Below are positions 33,523 to 41,730 of a DNA stretch of 64,000 bases, in pieces. Position 1 is the first letter of the stretch, and the number at the start of each line of letters is the position of its first letter. The position numbers and the translations under genes were made by a program. This DNA is from an uncultured Desulfobacter sp. Lineage in GTDB: Bacteria > Desulfobacterota > Desulfobacteria > Desulfobacterales > Desulfobacteraceae. The notes beneath the pieces were generated by a model. The model saw only the letters and a program-made list of their open reading frames with translations, was not told where the DNA came from and ran no database searches. The stretch covers positions 3,720,001-3,784,000 of the forward strand of contig NZ_OY762229.1 in the NCBI RefSeq assembly GCF_963665355.1, given 5' to 3'.

Positions 33523-34455
33523 TTGGAAAAGCCGAAGCTTACCAAATGCCCAAATTGTATTGGTGCTTTCTCTGGAATCACCATTGATGGAAAAAAAATC
33601 GTTGCCGGACCACTTCGCTGTAATTCTTGGACATGTGAATTCTGTCAACCCATTTTGATGAAGAGGCTTTACAAACGGATACTTCAAGGCTCCATAGGTC
33701 AAGATGCTGTTCCCCGCTATGGCCTAAAGTTTTTAACTCTTACGTTCGCCGGTCAGGAAGAAAGGCAGCGACTTCATGATATAGTCGAAACCCACAACCG
33801 GGAATTGCTCAAAAAACGTGAGCGGGATGAACTCAAGGATTCAGAACAAAAGATAGCTGGTACAAAAGATCAAAAAATATGGTCTTATCCGGAAATCGTT
33901 TATGACATCATGACGGAAAGTTTTCATAAGCTCATCCGGGCCTTGAAAAAGCAGTACGGCGAATTTCATTATTTCAGGGTCAATGAACTGCAGCAAGACG
34001 GCACACCGCATTTTCATGTTTTGCTGGCTGGCAATGCCATAATCCCCAAAGACATACTTGATTCGATAGAAAATAAATGGGTGGGCATCTATGGTATGGG
34101 CTATGTCAGGATTAATTGCATCAAATTTCGGGATAAAAAACACGCTGTCCGGTACATGCTCAAATATATAACCAAAGACATTAAGAAACCCGGGAAACGG
34201 AAAAGGATCTTCACCACATCAAGGCATGCCCTGCTTAAGGTTGATAAACCAAACTGGCTTGCCGTTGAAGTCTACATTGGAAGAGTTGATGACAACGGTA
34301 TTCATGAAGAAAAAGTGTCTTTTGATAATGACCTCGGGCATGGGTATTGTGTGTTTGTAAACCAGGGGGCGTTAAGGATTGTTCCTAAAAAAGATGTACT
34401 TCGGGTAATTTTGCAAAGGCATCTTCAAAATTTACTGATCACCGAAAACGTATAG
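33523..34455 (+). CDS. Rolling-circle replication initiator, HUH family
   Basis: 310 aa from the TTG at 33523, chosen because AAGGAGG lies 7 nt before it; the frame is open from 33370 but without ribosome-binding site. Order of motifs: zinc-binding CPNCIGAF and CNSWTCEFCQ (residues about 9-45), motif I LKFLTLTF, HUH motif GTPHFHVLLAG, and the tyrosine motif AVRYMLKYITKDIKK. This layout is that of Rep proteins of small plasmids and single-stranded phages. It would nick the origin strand; the origin is not identified but candidate structured DNA lies upstream. Confidence 0.82.
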   Translation: MEKPKLTKCPNCIGAFSGITIDGKKIVAGPLRCNSWTCEFCQPILMKRLYKRILQGSIGQDAVPRYGLKFLTLTFAGQEERQRLHDIVETHNRELLKKRERDELKDSEQKIAGTKDQKIWSYPEIVYDIMTESFHKLIRALKKQYGEFHYFRVNELQQDGTPHFHVLLAGNAIIPKDILDSIENKWVGIYGMGYVRINCIKFRDKKHAVRYMLKYITKDIKKPGKRKRIFTTSRHALLKVDKPNWLAVEVYIGRVDDNGIHEEKVSFDNDLGHGYCVFVNQGALRIVPKKDVLRVILQRHLQNLLITENV

Positions 34456-34464
34456 GAGCCTGCC

Positions 34465-34734
34465 ATGTTACCGTCACAGAGTCGTAAGTCACGCTATGAA
34501 AATGTTGTTGTTCTGCCAACCGAAAAAATGGCGGGTAAGGTAGATCCTAAATTTTATTATGGTGGTCTTCTGTCAGGCCGTATATCCAAGGTCCATGATA
34601 TAGCTCTCGCAATGATCTCTTTCTGTGAATATGAGTTTTCGCAACATGGAATTAAGACAAAACCGGATTATGGCTTCCTCAATAAAATTATGGCTATCGT
34701 TGAGGACTATCCACTGAATTCAGAAAAATTATAA
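34465..34734 (+). CDS. Small hypothetical protein of the element
   Basis: 89 aa, mixed alpha/beta, no membrane segment. It follows rep by 9 nt and precedes the HTH gene by 11 nt, so it is part of the same operon. No family recognised; the ribosome-binding site is AGGAGCC. Confidence 0.6.
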   Translation: MLPSQSRKSRYENVVVLPTEKMAGKVDPKFYYGGLLSGRISKVHDIALAMISFCEYEFSQHGIKTKPDYGFLNKIMAIVEDYPLNSEKL

Positions 34735-34745
34735 GGAAATCATAA

Positions 34746-34973
34746 ATGGAAACAGCTATTCAATTAACATTGGAAGAATTGAAAAAACAGTTCCCTGGGA
34801 AGACTTTATTAACCGTAGAGGAGACAGCACAAGCATATGGGTTCCGAAACGTACAGACGATATACAACGCCCTGCGAAAAAATGCCACGCACCCTTTCCC
34901 GGTTAAGCCAAGGAAGCGATGTGGTAGGTTGTATTTTAATATCGTGAACATTGCGGTTGATCAAGCCGGTTAA
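34746..34973 (+). CDS. Helix-turn-helix protein, excisionase-like
   Basis: 75 aa. LTVEETAQAYGFRNVQTIYN is a MerR/Xis-type helix-turn-helix, followed by a wing (PVKPRKRCGRLYFNI). Its place just before the integrase suggests a recombination directionality factor; a regulator is also possible. Its end overlaps the open frame but not the chosen start of the integrase. Confidence 0.65.
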   Translation: METAIQLTLEELKKQFPGKTLLTVEETAQAYGFRNVQTIYNALRKNATHPFPVKPRKRCGRLYFNIVNIAVDQAG

Positions 34974-34995
34974 ATCCGGACCTATGGAGGCTATT

Positions 34996-36204
34996 ATGGC
35001 AATTCTTCAAGAATGTCCAGTCTGTAATCACAAGCAGACAATCAAAAATAAAAAATGTAAATGTGGTGCTAATTTGGATCGGTTTAAAAAATCGCAAAAA
35101 ATAAAATACTGGATTCAGTTTCGCATTCCAGACGGGCACACAATCCAAGACGGCAAACGGGTCGCTAAGTATAAACAGCGGAAAGAGTATGTTGGAATTT
35201 CAATTGAGGATGCCCGGGCGGCTGACGGCAAGCGAAAGGTTCAAAAAAAAGAGGGTAGGGTGTTTGATATGCTGCCGGAAGCGAAACTTACATTCAATGA
35301 ATTGACTTCCTGGTATCTGGATCTGACATCCATTAAAGAGCTTGGCTATTTCAAAGACCTGAAAAACAACATAGGAAGTTTTAACGCTATTTTTGGTGAA
35401 ACCATAATAAATGAAGTGACACCGGAAGATCTGAAGGAATACCAACTCATGAGGAAAAGAGAGGGATTCGCCGATTCATATGTTGATAAACATGTTGGTG
35501 CGGCCCGGACGATGATTAACAGGGCGTTTGAGAATGGAAAAATAAATGGGGATGGGTTGAAGCCTTTCCGGTTGGTCAAACGCCTGCTAAAAAATAGCCG
35601 GGCCAATGCAAGGGATCGGATTTTGTCCGCTGAAGAGTATGCAAGTATTATGGAAAATCTTCCCTTGCATCTGAAACCAATATGGGTCATGGGATATCTA
35701 ACAGGCATGAGACTTGATGAAATTCTCTCTTTGACCTGGGAAAAATTGGATTTGAAAGCAGGTTTTATTTATCTGGATGCTGCCGATACTAAAACCAAGA
35801 AAAAGCGGTCTGTCCCCATACTGGATGAATTAAGCGGATATCTTGAACAGCTTCCCAAAGCCCTTCATGACGATCATGTGTTCCTTTACCGGGGGAAGCG
35901 CATAAAGGATATCAGAACGGGATTGAAAAAAGCATGTGAAAAAGCAAGGGTCCCATATGGCCGGAACATAAAAGACGGTATAACTTTTCATGATTTGCGG
36001 CATACCTTCAATACTAATATGAGAAAGGCGGGGGTGGCTGAGTCTGTTATCATGGAAATAACCGGCCATGAAACCCGGGAAATGTTCGACAGATATAATA
36101 CCGTGGACAACGGCGATAAAAAACAAGGGGTGAATCAGTTGAAATTTTTCCTGGGGAGTCTGGCTGGAGAAAATAATTCTGGGGTAACCACCGTGTTACC
36201 CTAA
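34996..36204 (+). CDS. int: Tyrosine recombinase (integrase) with N-terminal zinc ribbon
   Basis: 402 aa from ATG 34996, which has GGAGG 6 nt upstream. Residues 5-25 form a zinc ribbon (CPVCNHK, CKCGANL), an uncommon addition; about 105-195 is the core-binding domain; the catalytic domain starts near 210 with Arg in LTGMRLDEILSL, Lys in TKTKKKRSVPI, HDLRHTF, then GHETREM with the second His and Tyr in FDRYNTV. It ends 90 nt from the tRNA-Leu that serves as the target. Confidence 0.88.
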   Translation: MAILQECPVCNHKQTIKNKKCKCGANLDRFKKSQKIKYWIQFRIPDGHTIQDGKRVAKYKQRKEYVGISIEDARAADGKRKVQKKEGRVFDMLPEAKLTFNELTSWYLDLTSIKELGYFKDLKNNIGSFNAIFGETIINEVTPEDLKEYQLMRKREGFADSYVDKHVGAARTMINRAFENGKINGDGLKPFRLVKRLLKNSRANARDRILSAEEYASIMENLPLHLKPIWVMGYLTGMRLDEILSLTWEKLDLKAGFIYLDAADTKTKKKRSVPILDELSGYLEQLPKALHDDHVFLYRGKRIKDIRTGLKKACEKARVPYGRNIKDGITFHDLRHTFNTNMRKAGVAESVIMEITGHETREMFDRYNTVDNGDKKQGVNQLKFFLGSLAGENNSGVTTVLP

Positions 36205-36235
36205 AAAGGGAAATGTTACCCAAAGTGTTACCCAA
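36194..36235 (+). promoter_or_regulatory. Candidate arm-type integrase sites, right end
   Basis: TGTTACCC at 36194, TGTTACCCAA at 36214 and 36226, matching the left-end array at 29559. The first copy overlaps the end of the integrase gene. Confidence 0.55.
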
Positions 36236-36243
36236 AGCATAAA

Positions 36244-36286
36244 AAAAGGGTTTTGACTTTTTGCCTTGAAACGTCAAAACCCTTTT
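36244..36286. terminator. Bidirectional terminator between integrase and tRNA-Leu
   Basis: A perfect 14-bp stem AAAAGGGTTTTGAC with its complement and a 15-nt loop. A-runs on the left give a T-tail for the reverse-strand tRNA, and T's on the right serve the forward-strand integrase. Confidence 0.75.
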
Positions 36287-36293
36287 GTATTCT

Positions 36294-36380
36294 TGGTACC
36301 GGAGGCGAGACTTGAACTCGCAAGGCCTTGCGGCCGGAGGATTTTGAGTCCTCTGCGTCTACCAATTCCACCACTCCGGC
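36294..36380 (-). tRNA. tRNA-Leu (CAA)
   Basis: 87 nt including encoded CCA. Acceptor stem GCCGGAG/CTCCGGT, D-arm GTGGAATTGGTAGAC, anticodon arm GGACTCAAAATCC with CAA, long variable arm (GGCCGCAAGGCC) as required for Leu, T-arm with GAGTTCAAGTCTC. Target of the integrative element, whose sequence supplies the 3' half. Confidence 0.95.
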
Positions 36381-36414
36381 TTAGACCTCTCCTTTTAATG
36401 GAATTGTGACTACT

Positions 36415-36712
36415 TGTCAATCCTAAATCCATTGACTTTCATGGTTTTGCATAACAGGGCTTATAGGGTATGCCTTCTTCTCGACATCAACGAATTGATA
36501 TCTTAGCCCGATTCCTTTATGAAGAAGGCTGCCGCCTTTTTTAATATTTCACGTTCCATTTTAAGGCGTTTGTTTTCTTTGCGTAAATCTTTTAGTTCTG
36601 CCCGGAGGGTTGCCAGTTGTTCTGGGTTAACTTCCGATCCACCTTCGTCAAATTTTCTTTTCCAGCGACTGATTAAATTGGGGTTTACTCCTAAATTTTG
36701 TATACGGCCTTT
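36415..36712 (-). pseudogene. IS3-family orfA-orfB remnant
   Basis: Reverse-strand text NPNLISRWKRKFDEGGSEVN and LRKENKRLKMEREILKKAAA is the C-terminal part of an IS3-type OrfA, stopping at 36503. It is followed by the start of OrfB (RYQFVDVEKKAYPISP), which is frameshifted after about 17 residues and ends. The remnant sits between the tRNA-Leu and a repeat end. Confidence 0.75.
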
Positions 36713-36749
36713 AGGGCCAACTCAAATTTATTAAAGGTAACCTTGCTTC

Positions 36750-36776
36750 AGATGGGTGACTTTTCGTTCAAACACC
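36750..36776 (-). repeat. Dispersed repeat, inverted one-ended copy
   Basis: On the reverse strand it reads GTGTTTGAACGAAAAGTCACC then CATCTG, the same as the copy at 21989. It begins 2 nt after the stop codon of the histidine kinase gene. Confidence 0.6.
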
Positions 36777-36778
36777 AC

Positions 36779-39103
36779 TTATTCATTCAGTTTTGTCTCA
36801 ACAGGGGAAAAGAACCTGAAAATACTGCCTTCACCCCATTGGCTTTTTACGGTGATGACGCCATTATTTGCTTGTACAATCCCTAACACAACAGCCAAAT
36901 CCAGCCCTCGCCCTGTAGCCTTGGTTGAAAAAAATGGATCGAATATTTTTTCTATATTTTGTTCCTCAATTCCGCAGCCGGCATCGGCGATCTCCAGACA
37001 GGCATACTCGTTGTGGCTGGGGCTCCAATTCACAGGGAAGCGATACTTTTGGGGTATTTCGGTGGCCAGAACCGTCTTTAAACTGATATAAACAGTTCCT
37101 TTTTCCTGATAGGACTCTGCGGCATTGGCAACAAGGTTTGTGACAAGTTGCTGAATCTGATTCAAATCTCCATTTACCATGGGGCCCTGGACCGGAAAAT
37201 TCGATTTCAGTACAATATGTTTTGGCAGAGAGGACCGAAGGATAGGAATGATCATGCTACAGACCTTGGATATGTCCATTTGCATTTTTCCGGAGGTGGT
37301 TTTTCCAAGGTAGGTAAGCATCAACCCACTGACTTCGGCCGCCTTTTGAGCAAGTTGCATGGATTTTTTCAGATGTTCAAGGGGGGATTCATTTCGTTCA
37401 ATCAGGCTAAGGCTCAACTCCAGATTTCCCATGATCGCCATCAGGTGGTTGTTAAAGTGATGGGCGATGGCGCTTGCCATTCGGCTGAGGCTTTCTTTTT
37501 TCTTCAGATGCCAATTTTGAATCCGAAGTTCTTCCATATCCGTTTTTGCTTTTTTCTGTTCCGTAATATCATGAATGATGGAATGCAGGTAGTTATGGCC
37601 GTTCATTTCAACGCCACTGCTGAACACTTCGACATCTCGTATCGAACCGTCGGCCAACCGGTGTTGAAAATCAAAAAGGATACGCTTCTGGTCCTTGGCA
37701 TTTTCCATTAGCTGTTTAATTTCATCAATGGATTTTGTGTTGATTTGATTTATATTCATTTGGGTAAGAGTAAGGCGGGACCATCCATAGAAATCCTCTG
37801 CAGCCCTGTTGGCCGCTACAATCTGGCCTGTATGAGGATCAATGATGAGCTTTACGGCTGCATGATTTTCAAACAGATTTCGAAATTCCTGTTCACTTTT
37901 CCGAAGTGCTTTTTCTGTGATTTTTCGATCTGTAATATCCCGGACAACGGCAAGAATATGGGGTTTTTCATTCTGATAGAAGATGTTTGAATTTATTTCA
38001 ACGGGAAAAGTCTCCCCTGAGTTTTTGATATGAAATGTTTCAAAAACCAGTTGCCCTTCTTCGAGCAATTTTTCTCTATTATTTTGTTTCGAATGCTCAT
38101 TAACATCCGGCTTGACTGTTATATCTGGCGCTGAAAGATTCATTAATTCATCATAGGTATACCCATATCGCTTACAGGCGATGTCATTCACTTCCACAAA
38201 CGGGGCAAACCCGTCTAATTTCAACGGATGGACAAATACTGCGTCACTGATGGAATTGAAAAGAGTCTTTATCCTTTCCGATTGTACGAAAAGTGTGTCC
38301 TTGGCCAATTTAAATTCGGTGATCTCTATGACATTGCCGATTACTTTTTCAATCTTATCGCCTTTCCAAACAGGTTCGGCTGCTGTTCTGATCCATATCT
38401 TTTCTCCTGACGCTCTTCGAAATTCAAACTCAAGCTCATAGGGGATACCTTGTTTTTCACATTTATGAAACGCATCCAATGCCTTATGTTGATCTTCGAC
38501 GTTATAGCATTCAAGACTTGCTTTGATATGGTCGACAGAACCAGATTCAAATTGACTGGGCTCAAATCCATGCAGCCGGTACAACTCCTTTGTCCAATAC
38601 ATCTTTTGCTGTTCTACATTCCATTCCCATCCGCCTGTTTTTGCCAGGTGTTGGGCACTGTCAAGAAGTTTTCGGCTGCGTTCTAATTTTTCAGATGTCA
38701 GTTTGTTCTTTGTCATATCCGTGGTAATGTGCACATATTTTAAAAGCTTTCCCCTGGAATCAAGAATAGGGTCCACAACCACTTCAAGCCATCTGTCATT
38801 AATCTTAAGCTCCATAGATTCTTGTTGTAAACTTTGGCTGGCTTTTAGCAAAGGGCACTCTTTAACCGGTAGGTCAGTGCCATGCACAATTTCCCAGCAT
38901 TTTTTACCGATTATCTCTGAATGGGTTTGATTGAACAGGCGCTGGGCCGCATTGTTGGATTTTAAGATACGGTGATCTTTATCAATAATCCAGACAGCAG
39001 ACTTCATTGCATTAAAAGCAGAATAAAATTCCCTTTCGGAACTTATTTTCTGATTTTTAGCTGTAGCACCTCGTAATGATTTAATTAATGATTTTAAAAA
39101 CAT
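36779..39103 (-). CDS. Multi-PAS sensor histidine kinase, soluble
   Basis: 774 aa, no membrane segment. Four PAS domains at about 25-130, 145-265, 270-390 and 400-515 (for example AVWIIDKDHRILKSNNAAQR; NLFENHAAVKLIIDPHTGQ), several followed by PAC-type ends. The histidine is in ASAIAHHFNNHLMAIMGNLE, of the HxFNN type, and the ATPase domain shows NLVANAAES (N box), EIADAGCGIEEQNIEKIFDP (G1/F boxes) and ATGRGLDLAVVLGIV (G2). The third PAS holds RDITDRK-like linkers. No response regulator is adjacent, so it is an orphan kinase with unknown signal. Confidence 0.88.
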   Translation of the reverse strand: MFLKSLIKSLRGATAKNQKISSEREFYSAFNAMKSAVWIIDKDHRILKSNNAAQRLFNQTHSEIIGKKCWEIVHGTDLPVKECPLLKASQSLQQESMELKINDRWLEVVVDPILDSRGKLLKYVHITTDMTKNKLTSEKLERSRKLLDSAQHLAKTGGWEWNVEQQKMYWTKELYRLHGFEPSQFESGSVDHIKASLECYNVEDQHKALDAFHKCEKQGIPYELEFEFRRASGEKIWIRTAAEPVWKGDKIEKVIGNVIEITEFKLAKDTLFVQSERIKTLFNSISDAVFVHPLKLDGFAPFVEVNDIACKRYGYTYDELMNLSAPDITVKPDVNEHSKQNNREKLLEEGQLVFETFHIKNSGETFPVEINSNIFYQNEKPHILAVVRDITDRKITEKALRKSEQEFRNLFENHAAVKLIIDPHTGQIVAANRAAEDFYGWSRLTLTQMNINQINTKSIDEIKQLMENAKDQKRILFDFQHRLADGSIRDVEVFSSGVEMNGHNYLHSIIHDITEQKKAKTDMEELRIQNWHLKKKESLSRMASAIAHHFNNHLMAIMGNLELSLSLIERNESPLEHLKKSMQLAQKAAEVSGLMLTYLGKTTSGKMQMDISKVCSMIIPILRSSLPKHIVLKSNFPVQGPMVNGDLNQIQQLVTNLVANAAESYQEKGTVYISLKTVLATEIPQKYRFPVNWSPSHNEYACLEIADAGCGIEEQNIEKIFDPFFSTKATGRGLDLAVVLGIVQANNGVITVKSQWGEGSIFRFFSPVETKLNE

Positions 39104-39529
39104 TTTTTAGATGCGAAGAACCTTATACGATTATTGTCAATGCGTTTTTTTGACACTGTTCGCATTTTGAACCCCAATCTGGGAGGTTTAAGGCCGAGGT
39201 ATAGCAGGCGATTGTTTCCGATGCAATTCCTTATGTCTGTTTTATGGATTGTAAGCGTCCAGAATCACAGCAGTCGAGTATTGTAGATGATTCTCTCACG
39301 ATTTGTGATATCCTGCAAGTGCCGTCTCAAAATAGCTTAAAATCAATATGTTCATGTTTGTTATGGCTATATTCCCTGGATTGTGTTTTTTCATGCGCTG
39401 TTTTACGAAAAAATATGTTTCTATCCTGTTAATCCCATTGAATTTATATGTAAAAGGATGATTGACATGTTAGGAAAAACCGTTTTTGTGTAAAAAAAAA
39501 TCAATTCCAATTTTCATTTCCGAGGCAAT
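39104..39529. other. Intergenic region, no gene seen
   Basis: 425 bases between the divergent histidine kinase and the 43-codon gene at 39530. Short open frames lack ribosome-binding sites. Possible promoters for both sides must lie here but none has a convincing pair of boxes. Confidence 0.4.
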
Positions 39530-39661
39530 ATGGTTCGCAGAAACCTTGTTTTCGCGGCACTACTGGTCGTCACCGGAATCGTGGTCACGGTGGCCCTGGC
39601 CTATGAAGTCAAAGAGGTTATTGTACTGGAGCCCAGTGCAAACAAAAAAAAACATCACTAA
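39530..39661 (+). CDS. 43-aa single-pass membrane peptide
   Basis: A short gene with CGAGG 5 nt before its ATG. It codes a basic start (MVRRN), one hydrophobic helix (LVFAALLVVTGIVVTVALA), and a charged tail (YEVKEVIVLEP...KKKHH). Codon use is like that of neighbouring genes and the peptide has the typical layout of a small membrane protein or signal peptide plus short exported tail. No family recognised; it is separated by a dyad and a promoter from the operon that follows. Confidence 0.55.
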   Translation: MVRRNLVFAALLVVTGIVVTVALAYEVKEVIVLEPSANKKKHH

Positions 39662-39662
39662 A

Positions 39663-39684
39663 TTACGCATAGGTACATGCGTAA
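39663..39684. promoter_or_regulatory. Palindromic operator-like dyad
   Basis: TTACGCAT-AGGTAC-ATGCGTAA: perfect 8-bp arms, and the spacer is mostly palindromic too. It overlaps the stop of the small gene by none and lies 35 nt upstream of the -35 box of the operon at 39803. A regulator site is more likely than a terminator, as no T-run follows. Confidence 0.45.
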
Positions 39685-39718
39685 TAAACATGCGGCAAAG
39701 CTCTAATAATGTGATGTC

Positions 39719-39747
39719 TTGACGAGAATTATGTATTTAAGTATGCT
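39719..39747 (+). promoter_or_regulatory. Sigma-70-type promoter of the GHMP/TrpF/ADH/aldolase operon
   Basis: TTGACG, 17-nt spacer, TATGCT, 55 nt upstream of the first ATG. The only good pair of boxes in this gap. Confidence 0.55.
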
Positions 39748-39802
39748 GGCCGCCTATATTTTTGATAGCCTGATAAACGTTTTTTAAGCAAAGGGGAATC
39801 AA

Positions 39803-41017
39803 ATGGACAGCAAGACTTCAGCACAGCCAAAACAGAAGGTGGAGATTGACATCGTAGGCGGCCGATTTGATAAAGTGACAACGGTGTTGGAGGAATTCGA
39901 GCCAGGGGACGAAAGATTTATTCACTCCTATGAGAAAATGGCCCTTAAACCACGACAAGTTGGAGATGTTCAGGAACGAAGCGTGGAGGTGAAGGTGCCG
40001 GCAAGGCTTCATTTGAACGTGTTTGATATGAACCGGTTCAATTTGAACCGCCCCGGCGGCGGCGGCCTTGGTGTGAGTATCGGCATCTATTTTTACGCCA
40101 AAGTAAGATCAATTCCGGAACCGGTGATTCGGACCACAGGCGAACGCCCCCTGATCGTGGAGCATTACGGACATATTTTCAAAAAATTACTGGGATATGA
40201 AGGCGGGTTTGAAATAGAACTTCAGGACCATAAACGTCGGCATGTGGGGCTTGGATCTTCCATTGGTTCCATGTGTGCCGTGTGTATCGGTATGAATGAG
40301 GTCCTGGGCCGGCCTTTTTTCGGGTGGGAATTGAGGCGAATTATGGGTTTTCACTCCTGCGAGGAGAGCCCTGTCAATGAACAATATCTGCTTCCGGCGT
40401 TTGAAACCGGTATCGGGGCCATGGTGAGTATCAACGGTGGCTGGGTGGTTGCCAGTGATGACCTTGTGCTGGTTCAGCGTGTGGCGTTGCCGGATACCAA
40501 GGTGCTGATGTTTATCCCCGAGGTTGATAGTCTGGAAGATGAATTCAAAGGGGTTGAAACCGCTGCTGAATCCGAAGTCGAGCTTTTAATGAGACGGGCA
40601 AGAACTCTTGATTCACTCCAGATTGGCGCCAAGGCACAAATTGTTCTGATGGACATGATACCTGCAATGATCCGCAATGATCTTAAAAAAATGGGCGATG
40701 CCCTGTTTGAGCTGACACATATGGGATCCAAACGGGCCGAATGCGAACAGCACGGTGCCTATGGTACGCCTATATACGGCTACATCAATGCCTTCAGGGA
40801 AATGGGAATTGAGGTGGCCGGCATGAGTTCGGTGGGCCCCACGGTTTTTGCTCTGACCCGAAAACAGGACGCATATGATCGAGCCTTGAAATACCTTAAA
40901 TCCAAGAATATTTCAGACACCCGCATCATAGAGACCGAAGTTGACAACATAGGCGGCACGATCAAGGAAAACGGTGTTGAAAGAACCTTTATAAATGACA
41001 CCTGGCTTCAAGGATAA
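39803..41017 (+). CDS. GHMP-family protein, beta-RFAP synthase-like
   Basis: 404 aa. Resembles beta-ribofuranosylaminobenzene 5'-phosphate synthases, the GHMP-fold enzymes that join PRPP to an aminobenzoate with loss of CO2. Features: VKVPARLHLNVFDMNRFN, RPGGGGLGVSI, the glycine loop HVGLGSSIGSMCAV (about 148-161) and a late AGMSSVGPTVFAL. The N-terminal 60 residues are an extension without known counterpart. Canonical RFAP synthase serves methanopterin synthesis, which sulfate reducers are not known to use, so another aromatic or C-riboside substrate is probable. First gene of a four-gene operon; the next starts 5 nt after its stop. Confidence 0.75.
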   Translation: MDSKTSAQPKQKVEIDIVGGRFDKVTTVLEEFEPGDERFIHSYEKMALKPRQVGDVQERSVEVKVPARLHLNVFDMNRFNLNRPGGGGLGVSIGIYFYAKVRSIPEPVIRTTGERPLIVEHYGHIFKKLLGYEGGFEIELQDHKRRHVGLGSSIGSMCAVCIGMNEVLGRPFFGWELRRIMGFHSCEESPVNEQYLLPAFETGIGAMVSINGGWVVASDDLVLVQRVALPDTKVLMFIPEVDSLEDEFKGVETAAESEVELLMRRARTLDSLQIGAKAQIVLMDMIPAMIRNDLKKMGDALFELTHMGSKRAECEQHGAYGTPIYGYINAFREMGIEVAGMSSVGPTVFALTRKQDAYDRALKYLKSKNISDTRIIETEVDNIGGTIKENGVERTFINDTWLQG

Positions 41018-41022
41018 TTTTT

Positions 41023-41718
41023 ATGGCAAGCGGTTATAAAGTCAAAATTTGCGGCACCACAAACCTGGAAGATGCTGAAATGGCAGCCCGTGAAGGGGCT
41101 GATTTTTTTGGCGTGGTGGTGGAGGTCGATTTCTCGCCGAGATCCTTGACCATTGAAGCGGCCAAGCCTCTTTTTTCGTCTCCCTCCATTCCGCCGGTGG
41201 CCCTGGTTTTCAATATGGAACCAGAGCGTATTGAAACGCTTATTCAGGAACTGAGTCCATTTGCCGTGCAATTTTTAAGTCCGGCGCAAGTCTCCTTTGT
41301 CACATATCTGAAAAAGACCTATCCAGGTGTTGAAATCTGGCAGTCCATCCATTTGCCCCAGGCGGGTGAAACCGTGGATACAGAAAATTTTAAGGAAATG
41401 GTTCAAACTTATGTGACAGCCGGTGTTGATGCTCTTCTTTTCGATACGGCCGCCATGTCCAAAGGAAAAATGAAATTTGGTGGCACGGGCATGACTTCGG
41501 ATTGGGACATCGTGAAGGCGCTGATGGATTCCATTGGGGGAACGGTGCCCATTTGGCTGGCCGGCGGGATTAATCCTGATAATGTGGCCAAGGCCATTGA
41601 CAGGATCAATCCTTACGGCATTGATTTATGCTCCGGCGTGGAAGCGACCCGCGGAAAGAAGGATGCGGCAAAGCTTGCGTCACTGATGACAACCATTCGC
41701 GGAAAGCGTTTAAACTAG
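41023..41718 (+). CDS. TrpF-like phosphoribosylanthranilate isomerase family protein
   Basis: 231 aa TIM barrel with TrpF hallmarks: KVKICGTTNLEDAEMA (catalytic Cys), ADFFGVVVE, DALLFDT with the catalytic Asp, FGGTGMTSDWDIV (phosphate loop), and WLAGGINPDNVAKAI and GIDLCSGVEATRGKKD at the second phosphate site. It could be a true tryptophan enzyme, but no other trp gene is near, and its place after an RFAP-synthase-like gene suggests an Amadori-type step on a related phosphoribosyl compound. Confidence 0.78.
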   Translation: MASGYKVKICGTTNLEDAEMAAREGADFFGVVVEVDFSPRSLTIEAAKPLFSSPSIPPVALVFNMEPERIETLIQELSPFAVQFLSPAQVSFVTYLKKTYPGVEIWQSIHLPQAGETVDTENFKEMVQTYVTAGVDALLFDTAAMSKGKMKFGGTGMTSDWDIVKALMDSIGGTVPIWLAGGINPDNVAKAIDRINPYGIDLCSGVEATRGKKDAAKLASLMTTIRGKRLN

Positions 41719-41730
41719 GAGATTTCACTC

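Larger units (their letters stand above)
29353..36351. mobile_element. Integrative element in tRNA-Leu with integrase, Rep, HicAB and HEPN-like cargo
   Basis: The element is bounded by a 56-nt copy of the tRNA-Leu 3' half at 29353-29408 and its counterpart inside the intact tRNA (36296-36351). The two copies agree over the acceptor/T-arm side and over the anticodon arm (17 nt CGGAGGATTTTGAGTCC) but differ in the variable-arm loop, so the element re-supplied a functional 3' half of its own. Contents: hicA-hicB, HEPN-like gene, non-coding structured region, coiled-coil protein, two RHH proteins, HUH Rep, small protein, HTH protein and tyrosine integrase next to the tRNA. There are no capsid, terminase or conjugation genes. 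It is best described as a small integrative element able to replicate by rolling circle, or a phage/plasmid satellite. Confidence 0.85.
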
